Assembly (NCBI GenBank): GCA_009838525.1
Contig: VXRJ01000035.1
Coordinates: forward strand, 362,812 to 426,811
DNA length: 64,000 nucleotides
Direction of reading: 5' to 3'
Source of the DNA: Acidobacteriota bacterium
Lineage (GTDB): Bacteria; Acidobacteriota; Vicinamibacteria; Vicinamibacterales; UBA8438
Under the pieces are notes generated by a model, which did no database searches, had not been told where the DNA came from, and was given only the letters and a program-made list of their open reading frames with translations. Position 1 is the first letter of the stretch. Each line of letters begins with the position of its first letter. This document shows, piece after piece, positions 1-11,754 of the stretch. Position numbers and translations under genes: made by a program.

Positions 1-747
1 GCCCTCGGCCAGAGCACGTTGCCGCCCCCGCAGGGCGTTCGCGTGGAGGCGCAGGGGCCGGACGGCGCCTGGACGGTCATGCACGCGGATGTCGGCTTCC
101 CGGCCGGCAAATGGAAGACGATGGTGATCCCGCTCGTGCGCCGCGCCGACGGAACCGTTCCGACCCGCCTGCGCCTGCACACGAACCTGGAGATCTACTT
201 CGATCGTATCGCCCATGCCGCCGCCGCGGCGGAGACGGGAACCACTACGCGCCTGCTGGCGGACGTCGCCGACCTGCGCTACCGTGGCTACAACGTCACC
301 GACTTCATCGGGCCGCGCCGGATCGAGATTCCGCGCTACGAGCTTGCTACCATTCGCCCGATCTGGCGCGACCTGGTCGGCTTCCATACGCGCTTCGGCG
401 ACGTCCGCGAACTGCTGACGGAGGTGGACGACCGCTACGCGATCCTGAACGCCGGCGACGAGCTCCGCCTCCGGTTCGACGCGCCGCCCGAACCGCCCGC
501 CGGCTGGCGCCGCGACTTCATCCTGATTGGCGATGGCTGGGTCAAGGACGGCGACTTCAATACCGCCCATGCCAAGACGGTCGGCCCGATGCCGTCGCAC
601 GACACGCCCGACTATCCACGCGAGCCGTACCCGACGCTGGAGGACGACCCGGTCTACCAGCGCTACCCGAAGGACTGGGAGCGCTACCACACCCGCTGGG
701 TCGCGCCGGATCAGTACCTGCGCGGTCTCCGGCGCCTGGAGAGGTGA
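1..747 (+). CDS. C-terminal part of a secreted FG-GAP/ASPIC-UnbV (CRTAC1)-like protein, 5' end outside window
   Basis: The reading frame is open from the first base, so the start lies upstream; 248 residues are visible. The part seen is rich in aromatic residues and has the motifs RFGDVRELL, NAGDEL and DFILIGDGWVKDGD followed by a PLPSH-like stretch (PMPSHDTPDYP). I associate this C-terminal arrangement with large secreted acidobacterial proteins that carry FG-GAP/VCBS propeller repeats and an ASPIC/UnbV domain; that is from memory of the family, and the diagnostic N-terminal repeats are not in the window. The stop is 3 bases before the start of the stress protein gene, so the two are probably cotranscribed. 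No catalytic function can be assigned. Confidence 0.5.
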   Translation, partial: ALGQSTLPPPQGVRVEAQGPDGAWTVMHADVGFPAGKWKTMVIPLVRRADGTVPTRLRLHTNLEIYFDRIAHAAAAAETGTTTRLLADVADLRYRGYNVTDFIGPRRIEIPRYELATIRPIWRDLVGFHTRFGDVRELLTEVDDRYAILNAGDELRLRFDAPPEPPAGWRRDFILIGDGWVKDGDFNTAHAKTVGPMPSHDTPDYPREPYPTLEDDPVYQRYPKDWERYHTRWVAPDQYLRGLRRLER

Positions 748-750
748 ACG

Positions 751-1227
751 ATGAAGCTCGACAGGATCCTCGTGCCGACCGACTTCAGCGAGACGGCGCA
801 GCACGCCCTGGACTACGCCCGCGACCTGGCGCAGACGTTCGGCGCGGAAGTGCACCTGTTGCACGTCGTGCCGGATCCCGTAGCCCAGGGCTGGGCGGGT
901 GAGGCTACCGGGATGGTCATCCCCGACCTTCTGAGAACGTGGGAAGCGGATTCGGACCAGCGCCTGCAGGACATAGCGATCGAGGGTGTGACGATCGAAC
1001 GGGTGACGGCGGTGGGTCACGACTTCGTGGAGATCCTGAAGTACGCCAGCGGGAACGGCATCGACCTGATCGTCATGGGTACTCACGGCCGCGGGGCCGT
1101 GAAGCACATGCTGCTCGGCAGCGTTGCCGAGAAGGTGGTCCGCAAGGCGCCCTGTCCGGTCCTCACGGTGCGCCATCCGGGCTACGAGTTCATCATGCCG
1201 ACCATGCCGGTGATGACGGTCGCCTGA
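751..1227 (+). CDS. Universal stress protein, UspA family
   Basis: A 158-residue single Usp domain, the usual length. The N-terminus KLDRILVPTDFSE is the first beta strand with the conserved Asp, and GTHGRGAVKHMLLGS at about residues 110-124 is the G-2x-G-9x-G(S/T) nucleotide-binding motif of ATP-binding Usp proteins, followed by APCPVLTVR. The protein is expected to be cytosolic and dimeric and to act in stress or starvation tolerance. The ATG follows the previous stop by 3 bases with a GGAGAGG ribosome binding site inside the upstream gene, which suggests translational coupling. Confidence 0.9.
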   Translation: MKLDRILVPTDFSETAQHALDYARDLAQTFGAEVHLLHVVPDPVAQGWAGEATGMVIPDLLRTWEADSDQRLQDIAIEGVTIERVTAVGHDFVEILKYASGNGIDLIVMGTHGRGAVKHMLLGSVAEKVVRKAPCPVLTVRHPGYEFIMPTMPVMTVA

Positions 1228-1358
1228 CAGCAGAACCCGGCCGACTGCGTCATGGTGGATCGAGGCGGTGACGGTCCCTTACCCGGCTGCGGTAAGATCC
1301 CTCGGTTTGGCGCGGTCGAATCAATCCTGAAAGGCCGTCAGTAGGGAAGGGGTGCGCG

Positions 1359-2267
1359 GTGGCGGACGTGAACGTGACTGGGGCTTTGACGGAGACGGAG
1401 GCGGCCGCGGAGCCCGATCAGATTGACTGGTTGCGCAATCTGCCCTTCATCCTGCTGCAACTCGGATGCCTTGCCGTCTTCTGGACCGGTGTCTCAGAGT
1501 TCGCACTAGCGGTTGGGGCCGTTACCCTGGCCGCGCGGATGTTCGGCCTGACCGCCGGCTACCACCGCTACTTCTGTCACCGCGCGTTCAAGACGAGCCG
1601 GGTCTTTCAGTTCGTCCTGGCGTGGCTCGGCGCGTCGGCGGCGCAGCGCGGGCCGCTCTGGTGGGCGGGCCACCACCGGTGGCACCACCGCCACTCGGAC
1701 ACCGCCGAGGATGTCCACCCGCCCGGTGTCAGGGGGATCCTCTGGGCCCATGCCGGTTGGATCATGAGCAAGCGCAACGATCGGACACGGATCGAGTGGA
1801 TCCGCGACTTCGCGGCCTACCGGGAGCTGCGCTGGCTCGACGCAAACCACTACGTCGCGCCGGTCAGCCTGGGTGTCGCGCTCTTCCTGCTTGGCGCGTG
1901 GCTCGCGGCGGCATACCCGGCACTGGGGACGAATGGACCGCAACTGGTCGTGGTCGGTCTCCTGTGCAGCACGACGCTGCTGTATCACTGCACGTTCGCG
2001 GTCAACTCGATCGGCCACACCGTCGGCAGCCGCCGTTACGTGACGCGTGACAACAGCCGGAACAGCTTCTGGCTGGCGCTTGTCACGGCAGGCGAGGGGT
2101 GGCACAACAATCACCACCGGTACCCGGCGTCGGAGCGGCAGGGCTTCTACTGGTGGGAGATCGATCTGACGCACTACGGCGTCGTGCTGCTGTCCTGGCT
2201 CCGGTTGGTCTGGGACGTGCGGGGGCCGTCAGCCGACGTATTGCGCGAAGGCAACCGCCAAGGTTAG
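1359..2267 (+). CDS. Membrane fatty-acid (acyl-CoA type) desaturase
   Basis: A 302-residue integral membrane di-iron desaturase. The three histidine boxes are complete: HRYFCH at 69-74, HHRWHH at 105-110 and HNNHH at 249-253, with hydrophobic segments between them. This is the pattern of delta-9 stearoyl-CoA/acyl-lipid desaturases, which use O2 and an electron donor to introduce a double bond and adjust membrane fluidity. The start is GTG, chosen because AGGGAAGGGG lies 8 or so bases upstream and the His-box spacing fits the family from there. It is followed by the first cluster of palindromic repeats, in a convergent intergenic region. Confidence 0.9.
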   Translation: MADVNVTGALTETEAAAEPDQIDWLRNLPFILLQLGCLAVFWTGVSEFALAVGAVTLAARMFGLTAGYHRYFCHRAFKTSRVFQFVLAWLGASAAQRGPLWWAGHHRWHHRHSDTAEDVHPPGVRGILWAHAGWIMSKRNDRTRIEWIRDFAAYRELRWLDANHYVAPVSLGVALFLLGAWLAAAYPALGTNGPQLVVVGLLCSTTLLYHCTFAVNSIGHTVGSRRYVTRDNSRNSFWLALVTAGEGWHNNHHRYPASERQGFYWWEIDLTHYGVVLLSWLRLVWDVRGPSADVLREGNRQG

Positions 2268-2279
2268 ATCCAATGGTCC

Positions 2280-2400
2280 GCCGGCCTCCAGGCCGGCAAG
2301 GGAATCCCAAGGTTCGCCGGCCTCCAGGCCGGCCCAAGAACAACAGTCGGTGCCGGCGTGGACGCCGGCGAACCGGCAGACCTCAACATAGACGCCGGCG
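2280..2400. repeat. Cluster of REP-like palindromes between convergent genes
   Basis: Two copies of GCCGGCCTCCAGGCCGGC (2280-2297 and 2316-2333) and one variant GCCGGCGTGGACGCCGGC (2352-2369), each a perfect 8-base stem with a 2-base loop, plus a degenerate copy near 2391. The same unit recurs at 26614, 33820, 38789 and 38820. It sits between the 3' ends of the desaturase and the TonB receptor, so it may end transcripts or protect mRNA ends on both strands. Confidence 0.85.
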
Positions 2401-2477
2401 CACCGGCGGACCCGGTGTCGCGCTGTGGCCACCGCGGGGACTTGCGGTGGCCACAGCAGTTGCCGGTTCCTCCCCGA

Positions 2478-5375
<2,898 letters not shown>

Positions 5376-5599
5376 AACGTTCCTCCTCTCACGGACGGGC
5401 CGGTAAGGATCATACCGGGACCCTCGATCCACGATCTCACCGGCGTGACGCCTCGTCACCTGGCCAGCTTTCGGGTGGCGCGCAGTTGGACAACCGGCGC
5501 GGGTAACATCACCCCATTGTACCAGAGGAGGCCCCGTTGTGACCGCATTGATGGGGTATCATGGCATTTTGGTAGGGTTCGCGGTCGTCTGGTGCCCCC

Positions 5600-6661
5600 T
5601 TACGCTTCATCCTGCGAATCCGCCAACGCACCGGGTGGAAGTCCCCGGGTAGCCGCCCGGAAGAGCAGCTTCAATGCCCGATCCGAACCGGCGACGGCGC
5701 TGATCAGGAGCATCCCCGCGCCCACCCGCACGCGCGACAGGCTGATGTTCTCGCCTTTCCTGAAGGAAGGGGTCGTGCACAGGCGCCGCCAGGTCAGCAC
5801 GGCCAGCCCGAGGGTCCACAGAAGGTGTCGGCGGATGCCGGTTTCGCGGGCGGGGATAAGCAGGATGAACTGTAGTCCGTCCGCAAGGCGGCTGCGCGCG
5901 ATCGTCAGCAGCTTGACGAGCCCGTCGACGAAACGGGCGTCCGCCTGATCGGCCGACGGTCCTTCCCACTCGCGTCCCGGGGGGGCGAACAGGTCTCGCG
6001 GCAGCCAGCACGCGCCGCGCCGTTGGTCGTCCCACACGTCCTTGAGAATGTTGGTGATTTGCAGCCCCTGGCCGAAAGAGACCGCGAGCGCGAGCAGCTC
6101 TTCGCGCCTCTCCTGCAGCTCGACGCAGTAGTCGCAGTACAGCGCGGTCGCGGTTTCACCGACCACGCCCGCGACGCAGTAGCAGTACCGTTCCAGGTGC
6201 GGCACGTCCCTCAGGCCGGCGGCGGTTCCGTACTCCTGGAATTCGACCATCCCGTTGGACATGATCCGGATGCACCGTTCGATCGCCTGGCGTTGAGGAT
6301 CACGGCATGCCCGCGTTATGCGGATCACGCGCGGCGCGTTGGCGATGAGGTCGTGTTCAGCGTCGGGGGTTTCCCGTGAGAGCAGTGCGCCGAGTTCGCC
6401 CGCAAAGTCCGCCGCGTCGCCGCGGCCGTGCACCAGATCGACGAAGCGTTCCGAGAACGAGCGCTTCTGTTCCAGTGTGAGTGCCGGCTCGTCCTCGATG
6501 GCGTCCGCTATCCGGCAAAGGAGATAGACGTTGGCCACCACGTCGCGCAGGCCGTTCGGAAGCCGGGGAATGGTGAGGGCGAACGTGCGCGAGACACGCT
6601 GCAGGATCGCCGCCTGGTAGGTGAGGTCGCTCTCTCTCGATTCCACCGGCGCGCTCGTCAT
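5600..6661 (-). CDS. Squalene/phytoene synthase family protein, second of a tandem pair
   Basis: A 353-residue trans-prenyl head-to-head synthase. The first Asp-rich motif is in LLCRIADAIEDE and the second in NILKDVWDDQRRG, with [17 protein letters not shown] between them; these bind the diphosphates through Mg2+ and the key residues are kept, so activity is likely. Near the C-terminus there is a hydrophobic stretch (GAGMLLISAVAG), as in membrane-associated squalene synthases. The start ATG shares one base with the stop of the upstream paralogue (TGATG), which indicates coupled translation. The product could be squalene for hopanoids or a C30/C40 carotenoid precursor; no cyclase or desaturase is nearby to decide. 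Confidence 0.85.
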   Translation of the reverse strand: MTSAPVESRESDLTYQAAILQRVSRTFALTIPRLPNGLRDVVANVYLLCRIADAIEDEPALTLEQKRSFSERFVDLVHGRGDAADFAGELGALLSRETPDAEHDLIANAPRVIRITRACRDPQRQAIERCIRIMSNGMVEFQEYGTAAGLRDVPHLERYCYCVAGVVGETATALYCDYCVELQERREELLALAVSFGQGLQITNILKDVWDDQRRGACWLPRDLFAPPGREWEGPSADQADARFVDGLVKLLTIARSRLADGLQFILLIPARETGIRRHLLWTLGLAVLTWRRLCTTPSFRKGENISLSRVRVGAGMLLISAVAGSDRALKLLFRAATRGLPPGALADSQDEA

Positions 6662-7707
6662 CAGGCTGGCGCGGTTTTCGGAAGGCCGTAGCCAAGCAGC
6701 CTGAAGAGCAGCCTGAGGGCCGTGTTGGACCGCGCCGCGATGCCCGTTGCGAACGCGATCGCCCATACGCTGCGACGTGAGACCTTGACCTCATGCCCGC
6801 TCGTGAACGCCGGCTTCCGGTGGATGCGCCGCAACGTCAGCACCGCGATCCCCAACGGCCAGAGGCAGGAACGACGGATGCCGGTCTCGTGGCGCGGGAT
6901 GATCAGTACGTACCGCAGTGCGTCCGCGAGGTGACGCCGGGTGATCGCCACCAGCTTCCCCACGCCATTGACGAAACCGGGATCGGCCCGGCCGGAGGAG
7001 ATGGAGCCCACTTCGACGCCGTTCGCGCGAAAGACGTCTCGTGGCAGCCAGCTCACGCCGCGCCGCCGGTCGTCCCACATGTCCTTGAGGATATTGATCA
7101 TCTGCAGGCCCTGGCCGAACGAGACGGCCAGCGCGAACAGCTCGTCGCGGCGTTCGTCCATCTCGTCGGAGTAGTCGCAGAACAGCGCGGTCAGGGTCTC
7201 GCCGACCACGCCGGCTACGTGGTAGCAATACCGGTTCAGGTGGTCGATGTCCCGCAGCCCGTCGGTGCTCGCCGTGCGCTGGAACTCCACCATTCCGCGC
7301 GCCATGATCCGCACGCACCGCTCGATCGCACTGCGCTGCGCCGGGTTCAGGCGTCCCGTGATGCGGAGCACGCGGGGAGTATTGGCGATCAGGTCCTGCT
7401 CGGGCCCGGTTGTCGCCGGCGACAGCATCGCGCCCAGCTCGCGCGCGAACGGCGCCGGGTCTTCCCGGCCCGCGACGAGGTCGGCGAAGCGCTTCGAGAA
7501 GGCATCCTTCTGCGCCCAGGAGAGGGTCGGCTCGTCCTCTATGGTGTCCGCGATGCGGCACAGCAGGTAGGTGTTTCCCACCGCGTCGGCGAGCGGGTGC
7601 GGCAACTGCGCGATGGTGAGCGCGAAGGTGCGGGCAACACCCTGAAGGATCTTCGTCTGGTACGCGATGTCGCCGCTCGTGGACCCGTTGGAAGAGCCGG
7701 CGGCCAT
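6661..7707 (-). CDS. Squalene/phytoene synthase family protein, first of a tandem pair
   Basis: A 348-residue paralogue of the downstream gene, alike along the whole length. Asp-rich motif 1 is [12 protein letters not shown], motif 2 is [13 protein letters not shown], and the [16 protein letters not shown] segment is conserved, so both copies look catalytically intact. The chosen start is ATG at 7707; a GTG six codons upstream (7725) is also possible, and neither has a strong ribosome binding site. Two intact copies could form a heteromer or use different prenyl donors, as HpnC and HpnD do in hopanoid synthesis, but an HpnE-like flavoprotein is not seen here. Confidence 0.85.
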   Translation of the reverse strand: MAAGSSNGSTSGDIAYQTKILQGVARTFALTIAQLPHPLADAVGNTYLLCRIADTIEDEPTLSWAQKDAFSKRFADLVAGREDPAPFARELGAMLSPATTGPEQDLIANTPRVLRITGRLNPAQRSAIERCVRIMARGMVEFQRTASTDGLRDIDHLNRYCYHVAGVVGETLTALFCDYSDEMDERRDELFALAVSFGQGLQMINILKDMWDDRRRGVSWLPRDVFRANGVEVGSISSGRADPGFVNGVGKLVAITRRHLADALRYVLIIPRHETGIRRSCLWPLGIAVLTLRRIHRKPAFTSGHEVKVSRRSVWAIAFATGIAARSNTALRLLFRLLGYGLPKTAPA

Positions 7708-7737
7708 CTCCGCAGAATGTAGCACGCGGCCCAGCCG

Positions 7738-7756
7738 CCAGTGGTGAAACCCCCGC
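7738..7756. repeat. Partial copy of the GTGGTGAAACCC dispersed element
   Basis: The bases CCAGTGGTGAAACCCCCGC match the left end of the 62-base element found at 30971. This copy lies in the divergent gap between the squalene-synthase pair and the hydrolase gene. Confidence 0.45.
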
Positions 7757-7830
7757 CGCCAGCGCCCGCGACGCGTAGCCAGCGGTTACGATGGTAGCAC
7801 CCGTGTCGTGCCGGCGCGGGTATCGTGGTG

Positions 7831-9327
7831 ATGCGGACTTTCAACCTCGGTGCGCGGCGCGGGCTCCCAGGCGCACTGGTCCTCACGCTCGTCATGACGG
7901 CCCCGGTGTCGGAGGTGAAGGCCCAGCCGGCGCTCGATCTTCAGGACTGCCGTCCGGAGGGAGTCTCCGTGCCGGCCCGTTGCGGTTCGCTCACGGTTTT
8001 CGAAGATCGCGCCGCGGGCGCCGGGCGGACCATCGACCTGAATATCGTGGTGATCCCGGCCGTTTCCGACAGTCCCGAGCCGGATCCGCTCTTCTTCCTG
8101 GCCGGAGGTCCGGGCCAGGCCGCCACCGACCTCGCGCAAGTGGTGCTCTCCCGATTTGCGAACGTGCGACGGGGCCGCGACATCGTCTTCGTCGACCAGC
8201 GAGGCACCGGCGGATCCGGGGGAATGACCTGCGCGTTCTTCGAGACCGAGCTGGACGAGCCGGAGATCAGCGAGTCGCTGCAGGTCGACACGCTGGGGCT
8301 CGATGACCTGCGCGACTGCCTCGCGGAGATCGCGGCCGTCGCCGACCCGCGTCAGTACACGACCCCGATCGCGATGGACGACCTGGATGACGTCCGCGCG
8401 GCGCTCGGCTACGAGACGATCAACCTGTACGGCGGGTCCTACGGCACTCGCGCCGGCCTGATCTACATGCGCCGGCATCCGGAGCGGGTCCGATCGGCCG
8501 TGCTCGACGGGTTGGCCCCGGTCTCGATGCGACTGCCGTCGAACATGAACGACGACGGACACCGGGCGCTGGATCGCCTGTTTGCCGACTGCGAGGCCGA
8601 CGCCGGCTGCCGCGAGGCGTTTCCCGACCTGCCGGAGACGTTTGCACGTGTCATCGAGGATCTGGAGGCGAATCCGCGCCTGCTCACGACGACGCATCCG
8701 CGTACCGGCGAACCGTTCGAAATGGCGCTCAGCGCTCCCCGCTTCGCCAGCGGACTGCGCGGCGTCCTCTACAGCCCGCTCATCGCGAGCCTGTTGCCCT
8801 GGACCATCACGCGGGCGGCGGAAGCAGACTTCGGGCCGTTCCTCGCGCAGGTCATCCCACTGGCCGACGCCAGCGGGCAAATCAACCCGGGCATGTTCCT
8901 CTCGGTCATCTGCGCCGAGGACCTGTCGCAACTCGCCGATGATGACGTGGAGGCCCTCGCGGCGAACGGAATTCTCGGACGCCTTCAGATCGAGACGTTC
9001 GCCAGCGCGTGCACCGTCTGGCCGGCCGGGGAGTTGCCGGCCGACTATTTCGAGCCGGTTCGCTCCGATGCCCCGACGCTGCTGCTGTCAGGCGACCTCG
9101 ACCCGGTGACGCCGCCGCGTTGGGGTGATGAAGTGCTCGCGGGCCTGAGCAACGCTCGCCACGTCGTCGCGCCGGGCGCCGGCCACGGTGTCATCGCCCG
9201 CGGCTGCGCCGATGACGTCGTCGCTGACTTCATCGAGGCGGGCACGCACGCTGGTCTGGACGTGAGCTGTCTCGAGCGGATCCGAAGACCGCCATTCATG
9301 CTTTCCGCCGCGGGTACCGATCCATGA
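7831..9327 (+). CDS. Secreted alpha/beta hydrolase, proline iminopeptidase/tripeptidyl aminopeptidase-like
   Basis: A 498-residue exported hydrolase. After an N-terminal hydrophobic signal segment (GALVLTLVMTAP) come the oxyanion region FLAGGPGQAA, DIVFVDQRGTGGS, the nucleophile elbow LYGGSYGTR with the catalytic Ser, the acid in LLLSGDLDPVTPP and the His in APGAGHGVIARG. The C-terminal part fits the TAP-like domain. It probably cleaves N-terminal residues from peptides in the periplasm; esterase activity is an alternative. Two GTG codons (7825, 7828) directly precede the ATG used here, so the start is uncertain by 1-2 residues. Its stop overlaps the ATPase start by 4 bases (ATGA), so it belongs to the exporter operon. 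Confidence 0.85.
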   Translation: MRTFNLGARRGLPGALVLTLVMTAPVSEVKAQPALDLQDCRPEGVSVPARCGSLTVFEDRAAGAGRTIDLNIVVIPAVSDSPEPDPLFFLAGGPGQAATDLAQVVLSRFANVRRGRDIVFVDQRGTGGSGGMTCAFFETELDEPEISESLQVDTLGLDDLRDCLAEIAAVADPRQYTTPIAMDDLDDVRAALGYETINLYGGSYGTRAGLIYMRRHPERVRSAVLDGLAPVSMRLPSNMNDDGHRALDRLFADCEADAGCREAFPDLPETFARVIEDLEANPRLLTTTHPRTGEPFEMALSAPRFASGLRGVLYSPLIASLLPWTITRAAEADFGPFLAQVIPLADASGQINPGMFLSVICAEDLSQLADDDVEALAANGILGRLQIETFASACTVWPAGELPADYFEPVRSDAPTLLLSGDLDPVTPPRWGDEVLAGLSNARHVVAPGAGHGVIARGCADDVVADFIEAGTHAGLDVSCLERIRRPPFMLSAAGTDP

Positions 9328-10055
9328 TCGAAGTTCGAGGTCTGGAGCGCCGTTTCGGCGACGTGGTGGCGGTGGACGGAGTCAGCTTCATCGCGCGCGA
9401 CGGCCGCATTACCGGCCTCCTCGGCCCGAACGGCGCCGGTAAGACCACGACCTTGCGCACCCTCTACGGCCTGCTTCGCCCCGACGCGGGCAGCGTCGCC
9501 GTCGACGGGACGGATGCGGTTGCCGACCCGCTTGCCGTACAGCGGCTTATCGGCGTCCTGCCCGACGCGCACGGGCTCTACGTCCGCCTCACCGCCCGCG
9601 AACATCTCCGCTACGTGGGAGAGTTGCACGCCCTCGATGCCGCGACGGTCGAGAGGTCGATCGACCGTCTCGTGGAACTCCTGGACATGGGCGAGATCAT
9701 CGACCGCCGCGTGCAGGGTTTCTCGACCGGCGAACGGATGAAGGTCGCGGTGGGGCGGGCCCTCGTGCACGACCCGCCAAACCTGCTGCTTGACGAGCCG
9801 ACCAACGGCCTCGACGTGATGAGCACGCGCGCGATGCGCGAGTTGATCCGGCGGCTGAAGGACGCGGGAAAGTGTGTCCTCTTCTCCAGTCACATCATGC
9901 AGGAAGTCTCGGCGCTCTGTGACGAGATCGTCATCGTGGCCCGCGGCAGGGCCATTGCCCACGGCTCGCCGGCCGAGTTGTGCCAGCAAGCCGGGCAGGA
10001 TGATCTCGAGGAGGCATTCGTGCGGATCATCGGCACCGACGAGGGACTGCAATGA
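9324..10055 (+). CDS. ABC transporter ATP-binding protein, NatA/ABC-2 export type
   Basis: A 243-residue ATPase with Walker A GPNGAGKT (34-41), signature FSTGERMKVAVGRALVHDP, Walker B LLLDEPTNGLDV and the switch His in LFSSHIMQ. The signature has STGER in place of the usual LSGGQ, as is common in the NatA branch. It powers the membrane partner encoded directly downstream, with which it overlaps by 4 bases (ATGA). The overlap with the upstream hydrolase gene is also 4 bases, so the three proteins are translated as one coupled unit. Substrate unknown; Na+ export is one possibility by similarity to NatAB. Confidence 0.92.
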   Translation: MIEVRGLERRFGDVVAVDGVSFIARDGRITGLLGPNGAGKTTTLRTLYGLLRPDAGSVAVDGTDAVADPLAVQRLIGVLPDAHGLYVRLTAREHLRYVGELHALDAATVERSIDRLVELLDMGEIIDRRVQGFSTGERMKVAVGRALVHDPPNLLLDEPTNGLDVMSTRAMRELIRRLKDAGKCVLFSSHIMQEVSALCDEIVIVARGRAIAHGSPAELCQQAGQDDLEEAFVRIIGTDEGLQ

Positions 10056-11245
10056 GCGAACGCCGGCTGGGTTTCGCTGGCCAGGTCCGCGCGGTCTGGC
10101 GGAAGGAGTTCACGGACGCCATGCGCGACCGGCGGTCGCTGATGTCGGCGCTCCTCTATCCGATCCTGATGCCGCTGATGATGACCCTCATGTTCGGCGC
10201 CCTGGCGCGCCTGGAGGGCAGCGAGCGGCCGTTGGAACTGCCGATCGCCGGCCAGGAGCGCGCCCCGAATCTGGTCGCGTGGCTGGAGGAGCGCGGCGTG
10301 ATCGTCGTCGATCCGCCGAGCGATCCGGAGGCGGCGGTGCGCAACGGTGACGTCGATCTGGTGCTGATCATCGACGAGGACTATGGAGAGCACTTCCGCT
10401 CGGTGCAGCCCGCGGCCGTCCGCCTCGTGCGCGACAGCTCCCGAACCGCGTCGGGTTCCAGCATCGGCCGGACGCGCAACCTGCTCCGCCAGTACAGCAA
10501 CCAGGTAGCGGTACTCCGCTTGGTCGCCCGCGGCGTCAGCCCGGGAGTGATGCAGGCGGTGCAAGTCGACGAGCTGGATCTCGCAACGCCGGCGCAGTCC
10601 GCCGCCCGGCTCTTCGCCATGATCCCGATGCTGCTCATTCTGGGTGCGTTCATCGGCGGGCTCAACGTGGCCATAGACACCACGGCCGGAGAGCGGGAGC
10701 GCCACTCTCTGGAGCCGCTACTGGTCAACCCCGTGTCCCGCACCGCGTTGACGGCCGGGAAATGGCTCACGACCTGCGTGTTCGGCCTCGTCGCCTCGGT
10801 GCTGACGCTGATCGCTTTCCTGTTCATGATGCGCTTCGTGCCTCTGGAGCAGCTTGAGATGCAACTCAACCTGGGGTACCCGCAACTCCTCCTGATGGTC
10901 GTCGCCGTCGCGCCGGTGGCGCTCCTGGCTTCCGGCCTCCAGATGTTCGTGGCGACCTTCTCGCGCAGCTTCAAGGAGGCGCAGACTTACGTCAGCGTAC
11001 TGATCTTCCTGCCGATGATCCCCGGCATGGTCACGCAGATATATCCGCTGCAGCCGGCGGCCTGGATGATGGCGGTGCCGGCCCTTTCCCAGCAGCTCCT
11101 GCTGGTCGACGTCATGGGCGGCGAGGGGGTCTCGATCCCGGGTCTCGTCGGATCGGCCGCCGCCACCACCGTGCTCGCGTTCGTGTTTCTTGCCCTTACG
11201 TCCCGGATGCTGAGTCAGGAGAAGATCATCTTTGGACGCACGTAG
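10052..11245 (+). CDS. ABC-2 type transporter permease, NatB-like
   Basis: A 397-residue membrane protein. One transmembrane helix near residues 28-50 (LMSALLYPILMPLMMTLMFG) is followed by a long extracytoplasmic domain to about residue 185, and then five or so helices (MIPMLLILGAFIGGLNVAID, TTCVFGLVASVLTLIAFLFM and later ones). This topology matches NatB/ABC-2 permeases. Helix 2 is followed by the conserved TTAGERERHSLEPLLVNPVSR loop that contacts the ATPase. It forms the exporter with the preceding ATPase. The stop is 25 bases upstream of the cupin gene. Confidence 0.88.
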   Translation: MSERRLGFAGQVRAVWRKEFTDAMRDRRSLMSALLYPILMPLMMTLMFGALARLEGSERPLELPIAGQERAPNLVAWLEERGVIVVDPPSDPEAAVRNGDVDLVLIIDEDYGEHFRSVQPAAVRLVRDSSRTASGSSIGRTRNLLRQYSNQVAVLRLVARGVSPGVMQAVQVDELDLATPAQSAARLFAMIPMLLILGAFIGGLNVAIDTTAGERERHSLEPLLVNPVSRTALTAGKWLTTCVFGLVASVLTLIAFLFMMRFVPLEQLEMQLNLGYPQLLLMVVAVAPVALLASGLQMFVATFSRSFKEAQTYVSVLIFLPMIPGMVTQIYPLQPAAWMMAVPALSQQLLLVDVMGGEGVSIPGLVGSAAATTVLAFVFLALTSRMLSQEKIIFGRT

Positions 11246-11270
11246 GGGCTTTCACCAGAGGAGGTCAGCG

Positions 11271-11726
11271 ATGAGCTGGAGATCATGGCGGGAACGGTTG
11301 CGGATCGGACTCCTGATGGGGACCGTCGTGGTGGTCGCGGTGGTTTGGTTCGGCCAGGAGGCGTCGTCCGGCCAGGAGAATCCCTTCACCGGCACGTCCT
11401 TCCGGATCGAGGCGGGGGATGTCCGCGTGTCGTCCCGGGGTTTCGAGGCCGGCGCCCGAACGCACTGGCACACCCACAGCGAACAGTTGCTGTTCGTAAA
11501 GGAGGGCGCGCTCCGTTACCAGGTCGAGGGGCAGCCGGTCCGGAACATCGGTTTGCACGAGACCGCCCGTCTGCCGCGCGGCGTGCGCCACTGGCACGGC
11601 GCGACGCCGGATGAGGCGCTGACGCACGTTTCGATCACGTTCCCGAACGCGGACGGCGAGCACCTGGCCATCGAGTGGATGGAGCCGGTCACCGACGACG
11701 TATACGAGAGCGGCGCGGGCCGGTGA
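11271..11726 (+). CDS. Membrane-anchored single-domain cupin
   Basis: A 151-residue protein starting at ATG 11271, chosen because AGAGGAGGTCAGCG precedes it and it opens with a basic segment and one hydrophobic helix (IGLLMGTVVVVAVVWFG), an uncleaved anchor or signal peptide. The remaining part is a cupin: motif 1 with the metal ligands HWHTHSEQ and motif 2 with LPRGVRHWHG. A divalent metal is expected in the periplasm. The family covers sensors and dioxygenases, and the substrate is not evident. It is probably the last gene of the exporter operon and converges on the ADOP permease 28 bases away. Confidence 0.75.
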   Translation: MSWRSWRERLRIGLLMGTVVVVAVVWFGQEASSGQENPFTGTSFRIEAGDVRVSSRGFEAGARTHWHTHSEQLLFVKEGALRYQVEGQPVRNIGLHETARLPRGVRHWHGATPDEALTHVSITFPNADGEHLAIEWMEPVTDDVYESGAGR

Positions 11727-11754
11727 TCGGGTCCGCGCCCGCCCTTCCAGGCGC

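Noticed and set aside
9324..11245. Naming the ABC pair natAB
   Set aside because: Topology fits, but Na+ specificity cannot be read from sequence and a peptidase-like gene is coupled upstream, so only the ABC-2 class is claimed.
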